Shown in pieces: positions 21,802 through 28,837 of a DNA stretch of 41,182 nt. Each line of letters begins with the position of its first letter. Position 1 is the stretch's first letter. Made by a program: the position numbers and the translations under genes. Source of the DNA: Candidatus Nomurabacteria bacterium (lineage in GTDB: Bacteria; Patescibacteriota; Minisyncoccia; Phycocordibacterales; UBA9973); contig JAHFNV010000003.1 of NCBI GenBank assembly GCA_023267115.1, positions 1 through 41,182 on the forward strand, read 5' to 3'. The notes beneath the pieces were generated by a model. The model had not been told where the DNA came from. It searched no databases and saw only the letters and a program-made list of their open reading frames with translations.

Positions 21802-22224
21802 TTATTTTTTAGCTTCTTTGGGTCTCTTATTTCCATAAAGAGATCTACCCTGGCGCCTTTTCTCTACTCCTTGAGTATCCAAAACTCCGCGGACAATATG
21901 ATATCTTACTCCAATTAAATCTTTTACCCGTCCTCCGCGAAGCATTACTACCGAATGTTCCTGCAAGTTATGACCTTCACCGGGAATATAAGCTGTCACT
22001 TCCATGCCATTAGTTAAACGAACTCTGGCAATCTTGCGGAGAGCCGAGTTTGGCTTTTTAGGAGTAATGGTAGTAACCTTAATACAAACGCCTCTCTTAA
22101 AAGGTGCCGGGGAAAAAATCGGGCGGTTTTTCAAAACATTGAAACCGCGCGCCAGCGCAACCGTTTTTGATTTTCGGCGCATTTTAACTCTATTTTTTTT
22201 AATTAATTGGTTAATGGTTGGCAT
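21802..22224 (-). CDS. rpsL: Ribosomal protein S12
   Basis: A 140-residue decoding-centre protein. [12 protein letters not shown], then [20 protein letters not shown] with the conserved Lys-Pro-Asn-Ser loop, [20 protein letters not shown] and [15 protein letters not shown] are all standard. I chose the ATG at 22222-22224, which gives the normal MPTINQL start. It heads the str operon; a weak TATAGT -10 and a small hairpin (ATAGTCC with GGGCTAT) lie in the leader just upstream. Confidence 0.97.
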   Translation of the reverse strand: MPTINQLIKKNRVKMRRKSKTVALARGFNVLKNRPIFSPAPFKRGVCIKVTTITPKKPNSALRKIARVRLTNGMEVTAYIPGEGHNLQEHSVVMLRGGRVKDLIGVRYHIVRGVLDTQGVEKRRQGRSLYGNKRPKEAKK

Positions 22225-22276
22225 GATAAACAAAATAGCCCCTCTGGACTATAAAATTACTATACTATTAAAAATA

Positions 22277-22915
22277 TCAAAACACAAGGCCGGTAATAAG
22301 ATGATAAGCAAAAGCTAATATTGGATGTAAGAAATCAGCGAAGAAAATGATAAAAATAATTAAGAGAAAAAGTGAATATTGCTCAAATAGCCTAACCACT
22401 CCGTCAAAATATCTTGGCAAAAGCGGAAAAATTATTTTAGAACCATCCAGTGGCGGGATGGGCACAAGATTAAATATGACCAAGGCTAAATTTACCATCA
22501 CGATTAAAGAAATTATAAAATAAAATGAGACAGACATCCTAAGACCGAAAGAGAAATATGTGAAAAAACGTAGAATGAATCCAAAAAATAAAGCCAAGCA
22601 AAAATTTGCTAGAACACCCGCTCCGGCCACAGCTATACTCCCCCATTTTTTATTGCTTAAGTTATTTGGATTGTATGGTACTGGCTTGGCCCAGCCAAAA
22701 AGGAAACCGGCTTTAGAGATGATCAGAAATGCAGGCAAAATTATTGAACCAAAAAGATCCAAGTGAGAAAGGGGGTTAAGAGTCAAACGTCCAGCGTAGC
22801 GGGCGGTTTTGTCGCCAAAATATTCGGCTACAAAGCCGTGCGACACTTCGTGAATCACCACCGACATTACTAGTATAACTATATAAAAAATTGCATCCAT
22901 AAGTTGTAAAGTCAT
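22277..22915 (-). CDS. Site-2-protease-like M50 membrane metallopeptidase
   Basis: A 212-residue integral membrane protease of the short M50 type. The zinc motif HEVSH is at residues 22-26 in the first helix and the third ligand lies in NLVPIPPLDGS (D157). Five or six membrane segments are visible. No PDZ domain is present, so it is not a full RseP. Substrates are unknown. It overlaps no neighbour, and its stop lies 52 bp before the rpsL start. Confidence 0.9.
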   Translation of the reverse strand: MTLQLMDAIFYIVILVMSVVIHEVSHGFVAEYFGDKTARYAGRLTLNPLSHLDLFGSIILPAFLIISKAGFLFGWAKPVPYNPNNLSNKKWGSIAVAGAGVLANFCLALFFGFILRFFTYFSFGLRMSVSFYFIISLIVMVNLALVIFNLVPIPPLDGSKIIFPLLPRYFDGVVRLFEQYSLFLLIIFIIFFADFLHPILAFAYHLITGLVF

Positions 22916-23083
22916 AAAGTTTTTAAAGTTATAAAGTTATGTGTATTTTTTTTTCTTTACACTTTACAACTTTTCACTTGATAAACTACTTGTTCCATGA
23001 TAGCATAAAAAAATTACTTGTCCCGTTAGAAAATCAGCGGACTTGTGCAAAAAAGAAGTTTATTATTTTAATTTTTTAATGGG

Positions 23084-23329
23084 ATGGCGAAAATATGCGT
23101 GATCACAAAAAAGAGTTCAGTGGTCGGTGGCGGATATTCAAACCGCACTCGCGCCACTAAATTCAACCCGACGGGCAAAGTGCGAAAATACACCAATCTT
23201 CAAAAAAAGAGGGTTTTTATTCCGGAACTCAATAAATCTGTCAAAATCGAAGTCTCCGCCCGCGGCCTCCGCACCATGAAAAAAAATGGAGTTTACACCA
23301 CTCTCCTTAAAGCGGGGCTAGTAAAATAA
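23084..23329 (+). CDS. rpmB: Ribosomal protein L28
   Basis: An 81-residue L28 on the plus strand. The family features are MAKICVITKKSSVVGGGYSN, then RATKFNPTGKVRKYTNLQKK and the C-terminal VSARGLRTMKKNGV. The zinc-ligand cysteine pairs of some L28 are absent (only C5). It is a single-gene unit; the preceding 170 bp between it and the M50 gene are AT-rich and hold no clear structure beyond a possible TTGTGC/TATTTT promoter. Confidence 0.94.
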   Translation: MAKICVITKKSSVVGGGYSNRTRATKFNPTGKVRKYTNLQKKRVFIPELNKSVKIEVSARGLRTMKKNGVYTTLLKAGLVK

Positions 23330-23362
23330 AAACCTTTGAACTAATTAGATTTATAAGTTAAA

Positions 23363-23695
23363 CTAAACAATTTTAAAACCTTCTTGCTCTGCAAGTTTAA
23401 CAAACTCGCTACTACTAGAATATTTTAAAAGAGCGACATTACCCGTCGCATCTACTCTGTAACGATTCATTCCTCCGGCGCCGTAAATAATATAACCAAG
23501 ATCTTTTTTCCCACTTTCCAACCAAGCTAAAGCGCCAGCAATATTATACTCGTCCCATCCTTGTTGTTGCCGGTTCCACGAATCTCCTTCAATTTTAACC
23601 AACGTAGCAATCGTCTCCTCTGGATGAGTTTTCAAGTTTCGAGGTGGATTTTCCTGTCCGCCTCTTAGATTTGGCATATCATTAAATTTATTCAT
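23363..23695 (-). CDS. Conserved-looking hypothetical protein
   Basis: A 110-residue protein of unknown function. After a Pro/Asn-rich start (MNKFNDMPNLRGGQENPPRN) there is a compact domain with WNRQQQGWDEYNIAGALAWL, a GYIIYGAGGMNRYRVDATG segment, and a final helix SSEFVKLAEQEGFKIV. I chose the ATG at 23693-23695, 7 bp below a perfect TATAAT, predicting a nearly leaderless mRNA; the longer frame has a hydrophobic start that overlaps this promoter. It is convergent with rpmB. Confidence 0.55.
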   Translation of the reverse strand: MNKFNDMPNLRGGQENPPRNLKTHPEETIATLVKIEGDSWNRQQQGWDEYNIAGALAWLESGKKDLGYIIYGAGGMNRYRVDATGNVALLKYSSSSEFVKLAEQEGFKIV

Positions 23696-23752
23696 AAGAT
23701 TATTATACTCTTTTAGAATTAAAAAGTAAGGTGGGAAGAGCGAACTCAATCC

Positions 23753-23769
23753 ACTAGGTCTTGCCTAGT
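23753..23769. repeat. Hairpin after the displaced helicase tail
   Basis: ACTAGG and CCTAGT with a 5-base loop, 23 bp beyond the tail copy at 23792-23832. On the minus strand it may be what remains of the original helicase terminator. Confidence 0.4.
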
Positions 23770-23791
23770 AGTTTCCTGGTGGTTTTAAGCT

Positions 23792-23832
23792 GGCACAAAA
23801 GTCAGAGCTGTTCCCTTTTTGCCGGAGCGGCC
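23792..23832 (-). repeat. Displaced copy of the DEAD-box helicase 3' end (41-bp direct repeat, att-like)
   Basis: These 41 bp equal 25245-25285. Read in the helicase frame they encode GRSGKKGTALTFVP and continue to Ala and a TAA stop of their own. Upstream of the exact match the frame still reads RTGR, but with synonymous codon differences (CGT ACT against CGA ACC). It therefore looks like the original gene end, displaced by an insert of about 1.45 kb. Confidence 0.9.
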
Positions 23833-23858
23833 AGTACGACTATTTTTTTTAATGTTCT

Positions 23859-23886
23859 TAATACGCACGGCCGTGTTTATAAAGAA
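23859..23886. repeat. 28-bp direct repeat with CACGGCCGTG palindrome, copy 1
   Basis: This is the first of two related 28-bp sequences flanking the Cas2-like gene; it contains the perfect 10-bp palindrome CACGGCCGTG (23866-23875). It is also enclosed by an inverted repeat TGTTCTTA (23853-23860) and TAAGAACA (23901-23908). It could be a regulator operator or a recombination site. Confidence 0.55.
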
Positions 23887-23919
23887 ATATATAAGAATAC
23901 TAAGAACAAATAACGATAT

Positions 23920-24480
23920 TTACAAATTAAAATGCTTTTCTAGCCTATCTTTATTTGTGATATCTCTAACTAAAGCAAAATGCACATACTTCCCTATCCC
24001 TAAATAGTTAGCAATAAAATCAATCTCTTTCTGACACGGATATGGGTAAATCCACACGCTGTCATTAAATTTTACAAAATCCAGCTCTTTTATTTTTAAA
24101 CGAAATAAATCTCGTCTTCTTCTCTGTTTTTCAGGAATATCAAAAATCACCAGCCTAAAGTGTCTGTCCCAAATCTTAACTTTCCCTATTTCCAAATTTT
24201 CATAATCAAATCTTAAAAAGATCTTCCGCCCGTTTTCGGTCAGTACAAGTCTTTCCTCACTGCCAACCGTCTCAATAGAGATCAGCTTTTGTCGCCTTAA
24301 TTTTGAGAAGTATAATGATGTATTTGTTGGTTTCTTATTTAGTCCAAAAATTTCTTTTATTAGAGTTTTTGTAATTTTGTAACTTGTCCGTCTGTTCGCT
24401 AGGGCAACAGAAATACCAATCCCCATACCAAGAGCGCGGATAATTTTTCCTGAGTTTGATTCTTTATCTATTATGCGCAT
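23920..24480 (-). CDS. PaaX-like regulator with winged helix and Cas2-like C-terminal domain
   Basis: A 186-residue protein. Residues about 30-90 form a winged-helix domain (YFSKLRRQKLISIETVGSEE, then LVLTENGRKIFLRFD). Residues about 100-186 carry the Cas2-like ferredoxin fold seen in PaaX: WDRHFRLVIFDIPEKQRRRR, then LKELDFVKFNDSVWIYPYP-like text and LGIGKYVHFALV. No cas genes or CRISPR array are near, so it is not an adaptation Cas2. It may be a transcription factor. It lies inside the 41-bp repeats that bound the helicase-tail insert, and between two 28-bp repeats of its own. Confidence 0.75.
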   Translation of the reverse strand: MRIIDKESNSGKIIRALGMGIGISVALANRRTSYKITKTLIKEIFGLNKKPTNTSLYFSKLRRQKLISIETVGSEERLVLTENGRKIFLRFDYENLEIGKVKIWDRHFRLVIFDIPEKQRRRRDLFRLKIKELDFVKFNDSVWIYPYPCQKEIDFIANYLGIGKYVHFALVRDITNKDRLEKHFNL

Positions 24481-24495
24481 ATTTATATGCTATCA

Positions 24496-24523
24496 TAATA
24501 CACGCGGCCGTGTCTATAACGAA
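24496..24523. repeat. 28-bp direct repeat with CGGCCGTG core, copy 2
   Basis: About 23 of 28 bases match 23859-23886 in the same orientation. It lies in the promoter region of the Cas2-like gene, 15 bp upstream of its ATG, which favours an operator role. Confidence 0.5.
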
Positions 24524-24530
24524 CATATAT

Positions 24531-25211
24531 TTATTTTTTTAGTCTCAAGCCGAAAACAAATTCATACATTGGCCCCGCTACAAAACCAAAAGTGAAAGCG
24601 AACAATAGTTCCTCGATTGGAATACCAAAAACGAAAATTCTAGAAATATTATCCAAGAGCCACCAGCTCTGGACTAAATTTGGGAAAATAAGAAGGATAA
24701 AAATCTCGAAAAATAAAGTTATTAAACCAAGTAAAAGTCCGCTATAAAAAGCATGTTTAAAAAGATCTTTGCGAATAATAATTGTTACGATTCCAGCGAA
24801 TAAAAAAGTGATCGACGAAATATATATTGAGTTAATATGCAAAACCGCAGTGCCAACAAAAACAGCAAACAACCCAAAAATTGTTAATGCAACTGCGAAG
24901 TACGGGTGGCCTTGCATATGTCTTTTTGAAAACCTTTTGCCAAAAAATTCTTCATAGATCACTCCGATAATGCCGCCAGTAGCAAACATATATAATAAAT
25001 CTTCGATTCCAAATACACCGAAACTAATAATGTAAGACGGATGCCAATAATCAGCCCCGAAAAAATATTGGGTTAAGCCAAATGGAGCGGCTAAAATAGA
25101 AACAATTATCATTTCCCTGCGTAAATCTTTTCGCGCAATAAAAAATATTGCCCAAATTAAGAGCAGAAACATATCAGCAACAATATATGCGTAATGCAGA
25201 TTATGAAACAT
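24531..25211 (-). CDS. Membrane protein with two lycopene-cyclase-domain-like repeats
   Basis: A 226-residue protein with seven or so membrane helices. Each half carries a motif like that of the CrtYc/CrtYd lycopene cyclase domain: FGVFGIEDLLYMFATGG in the first half and FGIPIEELLFAFTFGF in the second, both with the acidic pair at the membrane surface. No other carotenoid genes are in the window, so the substrate is unknown. It lies directly after the helicase stop and is in the same orientation, inside the 41-bp direct repeats. Confidence 0.6.
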   Translation of the reverse strand: MFHNLHYAYIVADMFLLLIWAIFFIARKDLRREMIIVSILAAPFGLTQYFFGADYWHPSYIISFGVFGIEDLLYMFATGGIIGVIYEEFFGKRFSKRHMQGHPYFAVALTIFGLFAVFVGTAVLHINSIYISSITFLFAGIVTIIIRKDLFKHAFYSGLLLGLITLFFEIFILLIFPNLVQSWWLLDNISRIFVFGIPIEELLFAFTFGFVAGPMYEFVFGLRLKK

Positions 25212-25237
25212 CGTCTACATTATACAATAAAATAGAA

Positions 25238-26482
25238 CTACCCAGGCACAAAAGTCAGAGCTGTTCCCTTTTTGCCGGAGCGGCCGGTTCGGCCGATCCG
25301 ATGCACATAGGTGTTGTAAGTTTGGGGAATATCGTAGTTGATAACGTGGGTAACATCTGGAATATCCAGTCCCCGAGCGGCCACGTCAGTGGCGATTAAT
25401 ATATTTATTTTATCTTTTTTAAATAAATCCAAGGTACGAATACGTTCGCGGCTTCTCTTGTCGCCATGAATAGCCCCGACTTTAAATCCTAATTGGGAAA
25501 GTTCACGAGCCAGAGTATCCACCGCGTGCTTCATCTCCCGGAAAATTAAAACTTTATCCGAACCGTCTTTTTTCAAAACTTCCTCCAGCTTTTGCAATTT
25601 TTCTTCTTTGTTTTTGGTGCGAACTACATCTTGGTCTATATTTTTAGCTGTCTCACCAGAAACTACCGAAATAAAAACGGGGGCTTTCAAAAATTGACCG
25701 GTTAACTTTTTTATTTCCGGAGAAAGGGTGGCTGAAAAGCAAAGAGTTTGCCGTTCCTTGGGAGTTTTATCAAGAATAAAAACCATATCATCCCTAAAAC
25801 CCATATCCAGCATTCTATCGGCTTCATCCAGCACAACACTATAGCAGGTTGATAAATCCAAAATTTTTCTATCTAAAAGATCGCGCAGTCTGCCCGGAGT
25901 GCCAATCACAAATGACACTCCCCTTTGTAGCTCACGAATCTGGCGCATGATTGGCAGTCCTCCCACGCAAGCCACCGAAAACATCCCGAACCCAAAAGCA
26001 AGATTTCTAAAATCAGATTCTATCTGGAGCGCCAACTCGCGAGTAGGCGCCATGATCAACACTGTTTCCTTCTTATTTTTGCCTTTGGTTTTTGCAATTT
26101 TCTCTATCAATGGCAAAAGAAAAGCTGCCGTTTTGCCAGTGCCAGTGTTGGCCATCCCGAAAACATCTAGGCCTTTTAGAACTGAAGGTATAGCTTGATC
26201 TTGAATCGGCCGAGGATGAATGAAACCAGCTTTGGCTATATTTTTATGCAGTTGTGCATCAAAAGGAAAATCCGCGAAGGTATGTTTGGATAGGTATGGT
26301 TTTTCTTCTAGGTGCATACCCTTTTTAACGAAACGGGAAAAATCTATCCGCTCGCCACGGGATCTGACACTACTTTTCCTATGGCCGCCAAAACGAGAAC
26401 GAGAATTATTAAATTGTTTTGCACGGCGTGCAAATTTAGGATTTCCAAATTTCTTTGGACTCCCAGAGTAACGTGTGTACAT
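25238..26482 (-). CDS. DEAD-box ATP-dependent RNA helicase
   Basis: A 414-residue RNA helicase with an Arg/Ser/Gly-rich basic N-terminal extension (about residues 1-50). The motifs are Q motif (PRPIQDQAIPS), I ANTGTGKT (111-118), Ia APTREL, II DEAD (219-222), III SAT (250-252), and VI HRIGRTGRSG near the end. It stops only 14 residues after motif VI (FVPG). The gene has a long structured leader, as often seen in cold-induced helicases. Its last 41 bp of sense sequence are duplicated downstream. Confidence 0.96.
   Translation of the reverse strand: MYTRYSGSPKKFGNPKFARRAKQFNNSRSRFGGHRKSSVRSRGERIDFSRFVKKGMHLEEKPYLSKHTFADFPFDAQLHKNIAKAGFIHPRPIQDQAIPSVLKGLDVFGMANTGTGKTAAFLLPLIEKIAKTKGKNKKETVLIMAPTRELALQIESDFRNLAFGFGMFSVACVGGLPIMRQIRELQRGVSFVIGTPGRLRDLLDRKILDLSTCYSVVLDEADRMLDMGFRDDMVFILDKTPKERQTLCFSATLSPEIKKLTGQFLKAPVFISVVSGETAKNIDQDVVRTKNKEEKLQKLEEVLKKDGSDKVLIFREMKHAVDTLARELSQLGFKVGAIHGDKRSRERIRTLDLFKKDKINILIATDVAARGLDIPDVTHVINYDIPQTYNTYVHRIGRTGRSGKKGTALTFVPG
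25245..25285 (-). repeat. 41-bp direct repeat within the helicase 3' end (att-like)
   Basis: Identical to 23792-23832. It ends 4 bp before the helicase stop triplet; the intact gene finishes with Gly and TAG while the displaced copy finishes with Ala and TAA. Confidence 0.9.
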
Positions 26483-26486
26483 ATAA

Positions 26487-26535
26487 CATTTTTGTCATGG
26501 ACACTAGCTAGCCTGATCTCTCTTGGACAAAAATG
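26487..26535 (-). promoter_or_regulatory. Long stem-loop in the helicase leader
   Basis: CATTTTTGTC (26487-26496) and GACAAAAATG (26526-26535) pair over 10 bp, enclosing a 29-base loop that contains CTAGCTAG. The stem ends 4 bp before the helicase ATG and would hide the start region, a possible temperature- or helicase-sensitive control. Confidence 0.55.
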
Positions 26536-26558
26536 CTAATTTCCACAATAATATAAAT

Positions 26559-26587
26559 AATATAGCATTTATAAAATATTTTGTCAA
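26559..26587 (-). promoter_or_regulatory. Helicase promoter
   Basis: On the minus strand TTGACA (26582-26587) and TATATT (26559-26564) are 17 bp apart, with TGC before the -10. The predicted leader is about 70 nt. Confidence 0.78.
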
Positions 26588-26591
26588 TGAC

Positions 26592-27101
26592 TCAAGCCCG
26601 AATTCTAGCTTCAAATTGCTTTCCGACGATATTGCTTGGATTTTCTTTATTGAAAAGGATTTCGCTGTCTTCCATTAAATACACATTCTTGATTCCCGCC
26701 TCTACCATTGCATTCCAACATGGTTCACAACACCACCAATGTCCCCACAAATACAAATCAGCGCCATTTGTATCATTGCCTTGATCTTTCGCATTTTTAA
26801 TCGCTTTTGGCTCTGAATGATTTTTGGGGTGGCATCCTTCACACAACTCATAGCCTTGCCCCGTCGGAATATGTTGTTTGACTCGCTCACATTCGTGAGT
26901 TTGATGATAATCACTACCGTTTGCTCCGCGCCCAATTACTGCAGAATCTTTTACCACTACACTTCCGGTAGGCATCGTCTTATCTAAAGAATTTTCGCGA
27001 GCATATTTTTTTGCTTCTTGTATATATTCATTATTGACTGATACATATTCTACAGTCCTGCCTTTCGGTAAATACGGATATTTTATATTGCTATTTGCCA
27101 T
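26592..27101 (-). CDS. Cytidine/deoxycytidylate deaminase-family protein
   Basis: A 169-residue zinc-dependent deaminase of the CDA superfamily. The catalytic pair is H95 and E97 (in HSEPKAI) and the other zinc ligands are C125 and C128 (WWCCEPCWNAM). Extra Cys/His residues (C71, C87, C90, H91) suggest a second zinc site as in dCMP deaminases. Its start region faces thyA, with which it shares a short divergent promoter region. A substrate such as dCMP is plausible from context but not proven. Confidence 0.8.
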   Translation of the reverse strand: MANSNIKYPYLPKGRTVEYVSVNNEYIQEAKKYARENSLDKTMPTGSVVVKDSAVIGRGANGSDYHQTHECERVKQHIPTGQGYELCEGCHPKNHSEPKAIKNAKDQGNDTNGADLYLWGHWWCCEPCWNAMVEAGIKNVYLMEDSEILFNKENPSNIVGKQFEARIRA

Positions 27102-27113
27102 ACGTACATAGTA

Positions 27114-27119
27114 TATAAT
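27114..27119 (+). promoter_or_regulatory. TATAAT -10 element of the thymidylate synthase-family gene
   Basis: A perfect TATAAT lies 13 bp before the ATG at 27133, predicting a leader of only a few bases. It sits in AGTATATAATATACT, a near-palindrome that could serve both directions. No good -35 is visible. Confidence 0.5.
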
Positions 27120-27132
27120 ATACTCTACCTAC

Positions 27133-27969
27133 ATGACAACTTTCGACATAATCTATCAAAACATTATTAAAAAGATAATGACAGAGGGTATTGAGGAATT
27201 AAACCAACGCACAGGTCATAAAACACGCTCCTTGCCTGGAGTTACCTTCCAAATTGATATTGAAAAAGACGGTTTCCCTTTACTAACCCTTCGTAAGAAT
27301 CCAATTAAGTCGCCAATCGCTGAACAAATATGGTTCATTAGTGGTTCGAAAAGACCCGATGAATTTTTGCAAAAATTTACCAAAATGTGGAATGCTTTTA
27401 TTGAGAGTGACGGCACCCTCGCCGCAGCATATGGATGGCGCTGGAGGCATCATTTCGGCCGAGATCAGCTAGGTTCGCTTATTTTACTTTTAGAAAATGA
27501 TCCCAGCTCTAGGCACGGAGTAGTGATAACTTGGGATCCAAAAGATGACGGCTATGGTGGTTCACCTAAAAAAAATATCCCTTGTCCTTATACTTTTACA
27601 ATAAATATTATAGGTGGACGACTTAATTTACATAATATTATACGTTCCAACGACATGATGCTCGGTTGCCCTTTTGACACACTTGGCTTCGCTCTTTTGT
27701 TGTGTATATTAGCCCAAAGACTTGGAGTGCGTCCGGGCATTTATACTCATTCAATTTCAAACGCACATGTTTACGACAATCATTATGCCGGAGCAGAAGA
27801 ATTGTTAAAAAGAACAAACAACAACCAAAAAATTGAACTACATTTACCGAAAAATACTTTCGAGAGGGCGGAAAAATTAGACGAGGCTTTAGTCGGAGAA
27901 ATATTCACTGACCTTTCTTCTCAATATAATCCAAATGAGCCAATTGGAGGACTTGAGATAGCTCTATAA
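27133..27969 (+). CDS. thyA: Thymidylate synthase-family protein (dTMP synthase or dCMP-specific relative)
   Basis: A 278-residue member of the thymidylate synthase fold. Aligning by eye with Escherichia coli ThyA: catalytic Cys is C151 (IPCPYTF), phosphate-binding R171-S172 (RSND), Y100, E64, and H212/Y214 (AHVYDNH) are all present. Two differences stand out: the PFN motif reads PFD, so D182 replaces the Asn (E. coli N177) that recognises uracil, and P152 replaces the His after the catalytic Cys. Asp at this position is the mark of dCMP-using relatives such as T4 dCMP hydroxymethylase. folA follows after 5 bp, which supports a real dTMP-producing reaction. Confidence 0.85.
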   Translation: MTTFDIIYQNIIKKIMTEGIEELNQRTGHKTRSLPGVTFQIDIEKDGFPLLTLRKNPIKSPIAEQIWFISGSKRPDEFLQKFTKMWNAFIESDGTLAAAYGWRWRHHFGRDQLGSLILLLENDPSSRHGVVITWDPKDDGYGGSPKKNIPCPYTFTINIIGGRLNLHNIIRSNDMMLGCPFDTLGFALLLCILAQRLGVRPGIYTHSISNAHVYDNHYAGAEELLKRTNNNQKIELHLPKNTFERAEKLDEALVGEIFTDLSSQYNPNEPIGGLEIAL

Positions 27970-27974
27970 AACAA

Positions 27975-28466
27975 ATGAAAATTTCACTCATTGCTGCTAT
28001 TGGCAAAAATAACGAACTTGGGAAAGGAAATACTTTGGTTTGGGATATGCCGGAAGATTTAAAGTATTTCAGAAAGACAACCTCTGGACATCCGGTTATT
28101 ATGGGACGTAAAACTTTTGAGTCCATAGGTAGACCTATGCCAAAAAGAAGAAATGTAATAATTACTAGAGATGAAAGTTATCTGCGCCATGGCGTAGATA
28201 TTGTACACTCTTTAGAAAAAGCTTTAAATTTATTCAAAAATAGTAACGAAGAAATTTTTATAATCGGTGGAGGAGATATATATAAACAATCTATGCAACT
28301 AGCGGACAAACTCTACATTACACGTATAGATGCAGAAGACAAAGAAGCTGAAACATTTTTCCCAGAGATTAATTTAAACGATTGGCAAGAAACTTCGCGC
28401 GAGGAGTATAATAGAGACGAGAAGAATCCTTATAAATATGCTTTTGTAATCTACCAGAGAAAATAA
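27975..28466 (+). CDS. folA: Dihydrofolate reductase
   Basis: A 163-residue enzyme reducing dihydrofolate to tetrahydrofolate with NADPH. The pattern MKISLIAAIGKNNELGKGN, then WDMPEDLKYFRKTT with the substrate-binding acid near residue 28, GHPVIMGRKTFESIGRPMPK, and IFIIGGGDIYKQ is complete. It is 5 bp after the thymidylate synthase-family gene; the pair would recycle the folate used in dTMP synthesis. Confidence 0.96.
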   Translation: MKISLIAAIGKNNELGKGNTLVWDMPEDLKYFRKTTSGHPVIMGRKTFESIGRPMPKRRNVIITRDESYLRHGVDIVHSLEKALNLFKNSNEEIFIIGGGDIYKQSMQLADKLYITRIDAEDKEAETFFPEINLNDWQETSREEYNRDEKNPYKYAFVIYQRK

Positions 28467-28470
28467 TGTA

Positions 28471-28498
28471 TACTGTATTGACGGCCGTCAGTATAGTA
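28471..28498. repeat. 28-bp near-palindrome between convergent genes
   Basis: TACTGTATTGACGG and its near-complement CCGTCAGTATAGTA form a stem around the core GACGGCCGTC. It lies between the stops of folA and the MazG gene. No T-run follows on either strand, so it is a weak terminator candidate. The ACGGCCGT core recalls the repeats at 23859 and 24496. Confidence 0.55.
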
Positions 28499-28505
28499 GA
28501 CAAAT

Positions 28506-28835
28506 CTAAGGATCCTCGGGAGTTCGGATGCGGATAAAAATATTTTTTCCGTCTGGAGACTTCTTTTTTTGATACTTTCTTTTTTTATTGACCTTGATTT
28601 TATTAACCAATTCTTTTTCTAAATCGAAACCTAAAATTTCAGACATGCCAAGCAAGAAAATGGCAACATCGGCGAATTCTTCGGCAACTTTAGGCTCATG
28701 CTTTTTAAATCTATGAAATGCTTCAGATAATTCTTCGTATGCATGGCAAAATTCTAGGGCAATATCTGTTGTATTGAACCCGTGCGCTAATTTATTGCGC
28801 ATCACTTCCTTCTGTAATTTTTTTAAGTCAACCAT
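28506..28835 (-). CDS. MazG-like nucleotide pyrophosphohydrolase
   Basis: A 109-residue protein of the MazG/dUTPase-2-like all-alpha NTP pyrophosphatase superfamily. The metal-binding helices are visible as HAYEELSEAFHRF and KVAEEFADVAIFLLGMSEIL, with the terminal NKIKVNKKRKY motif. It would hydrolyse an NTP or dNTP to the monophosphate. It follows the dCMP deaminase gene by 2 bp, so the two probably act on the same pool, for example dCTP to dCMP to dUMP. Confidence 0.85.
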   Translation of the reverse strand: MVDLKKLQKEVMRNKLAHGFNTTDIALEFCHAYEELSEAFHRFKKHEPKVAEEFADVAIFLLGMSEILGFDLEKELVNKIKVNKKRKYQKKKSPDGKNIFIRIRTPEDP

Positions 28836-28837
28836 AG

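Noticed and set aside
23920..24480. CRISPR adaptation gene cas2
   Set aside because: The protein has an N-terminal winged helix like PaaX, and there is no CRISPR array or other cas gene in the window.
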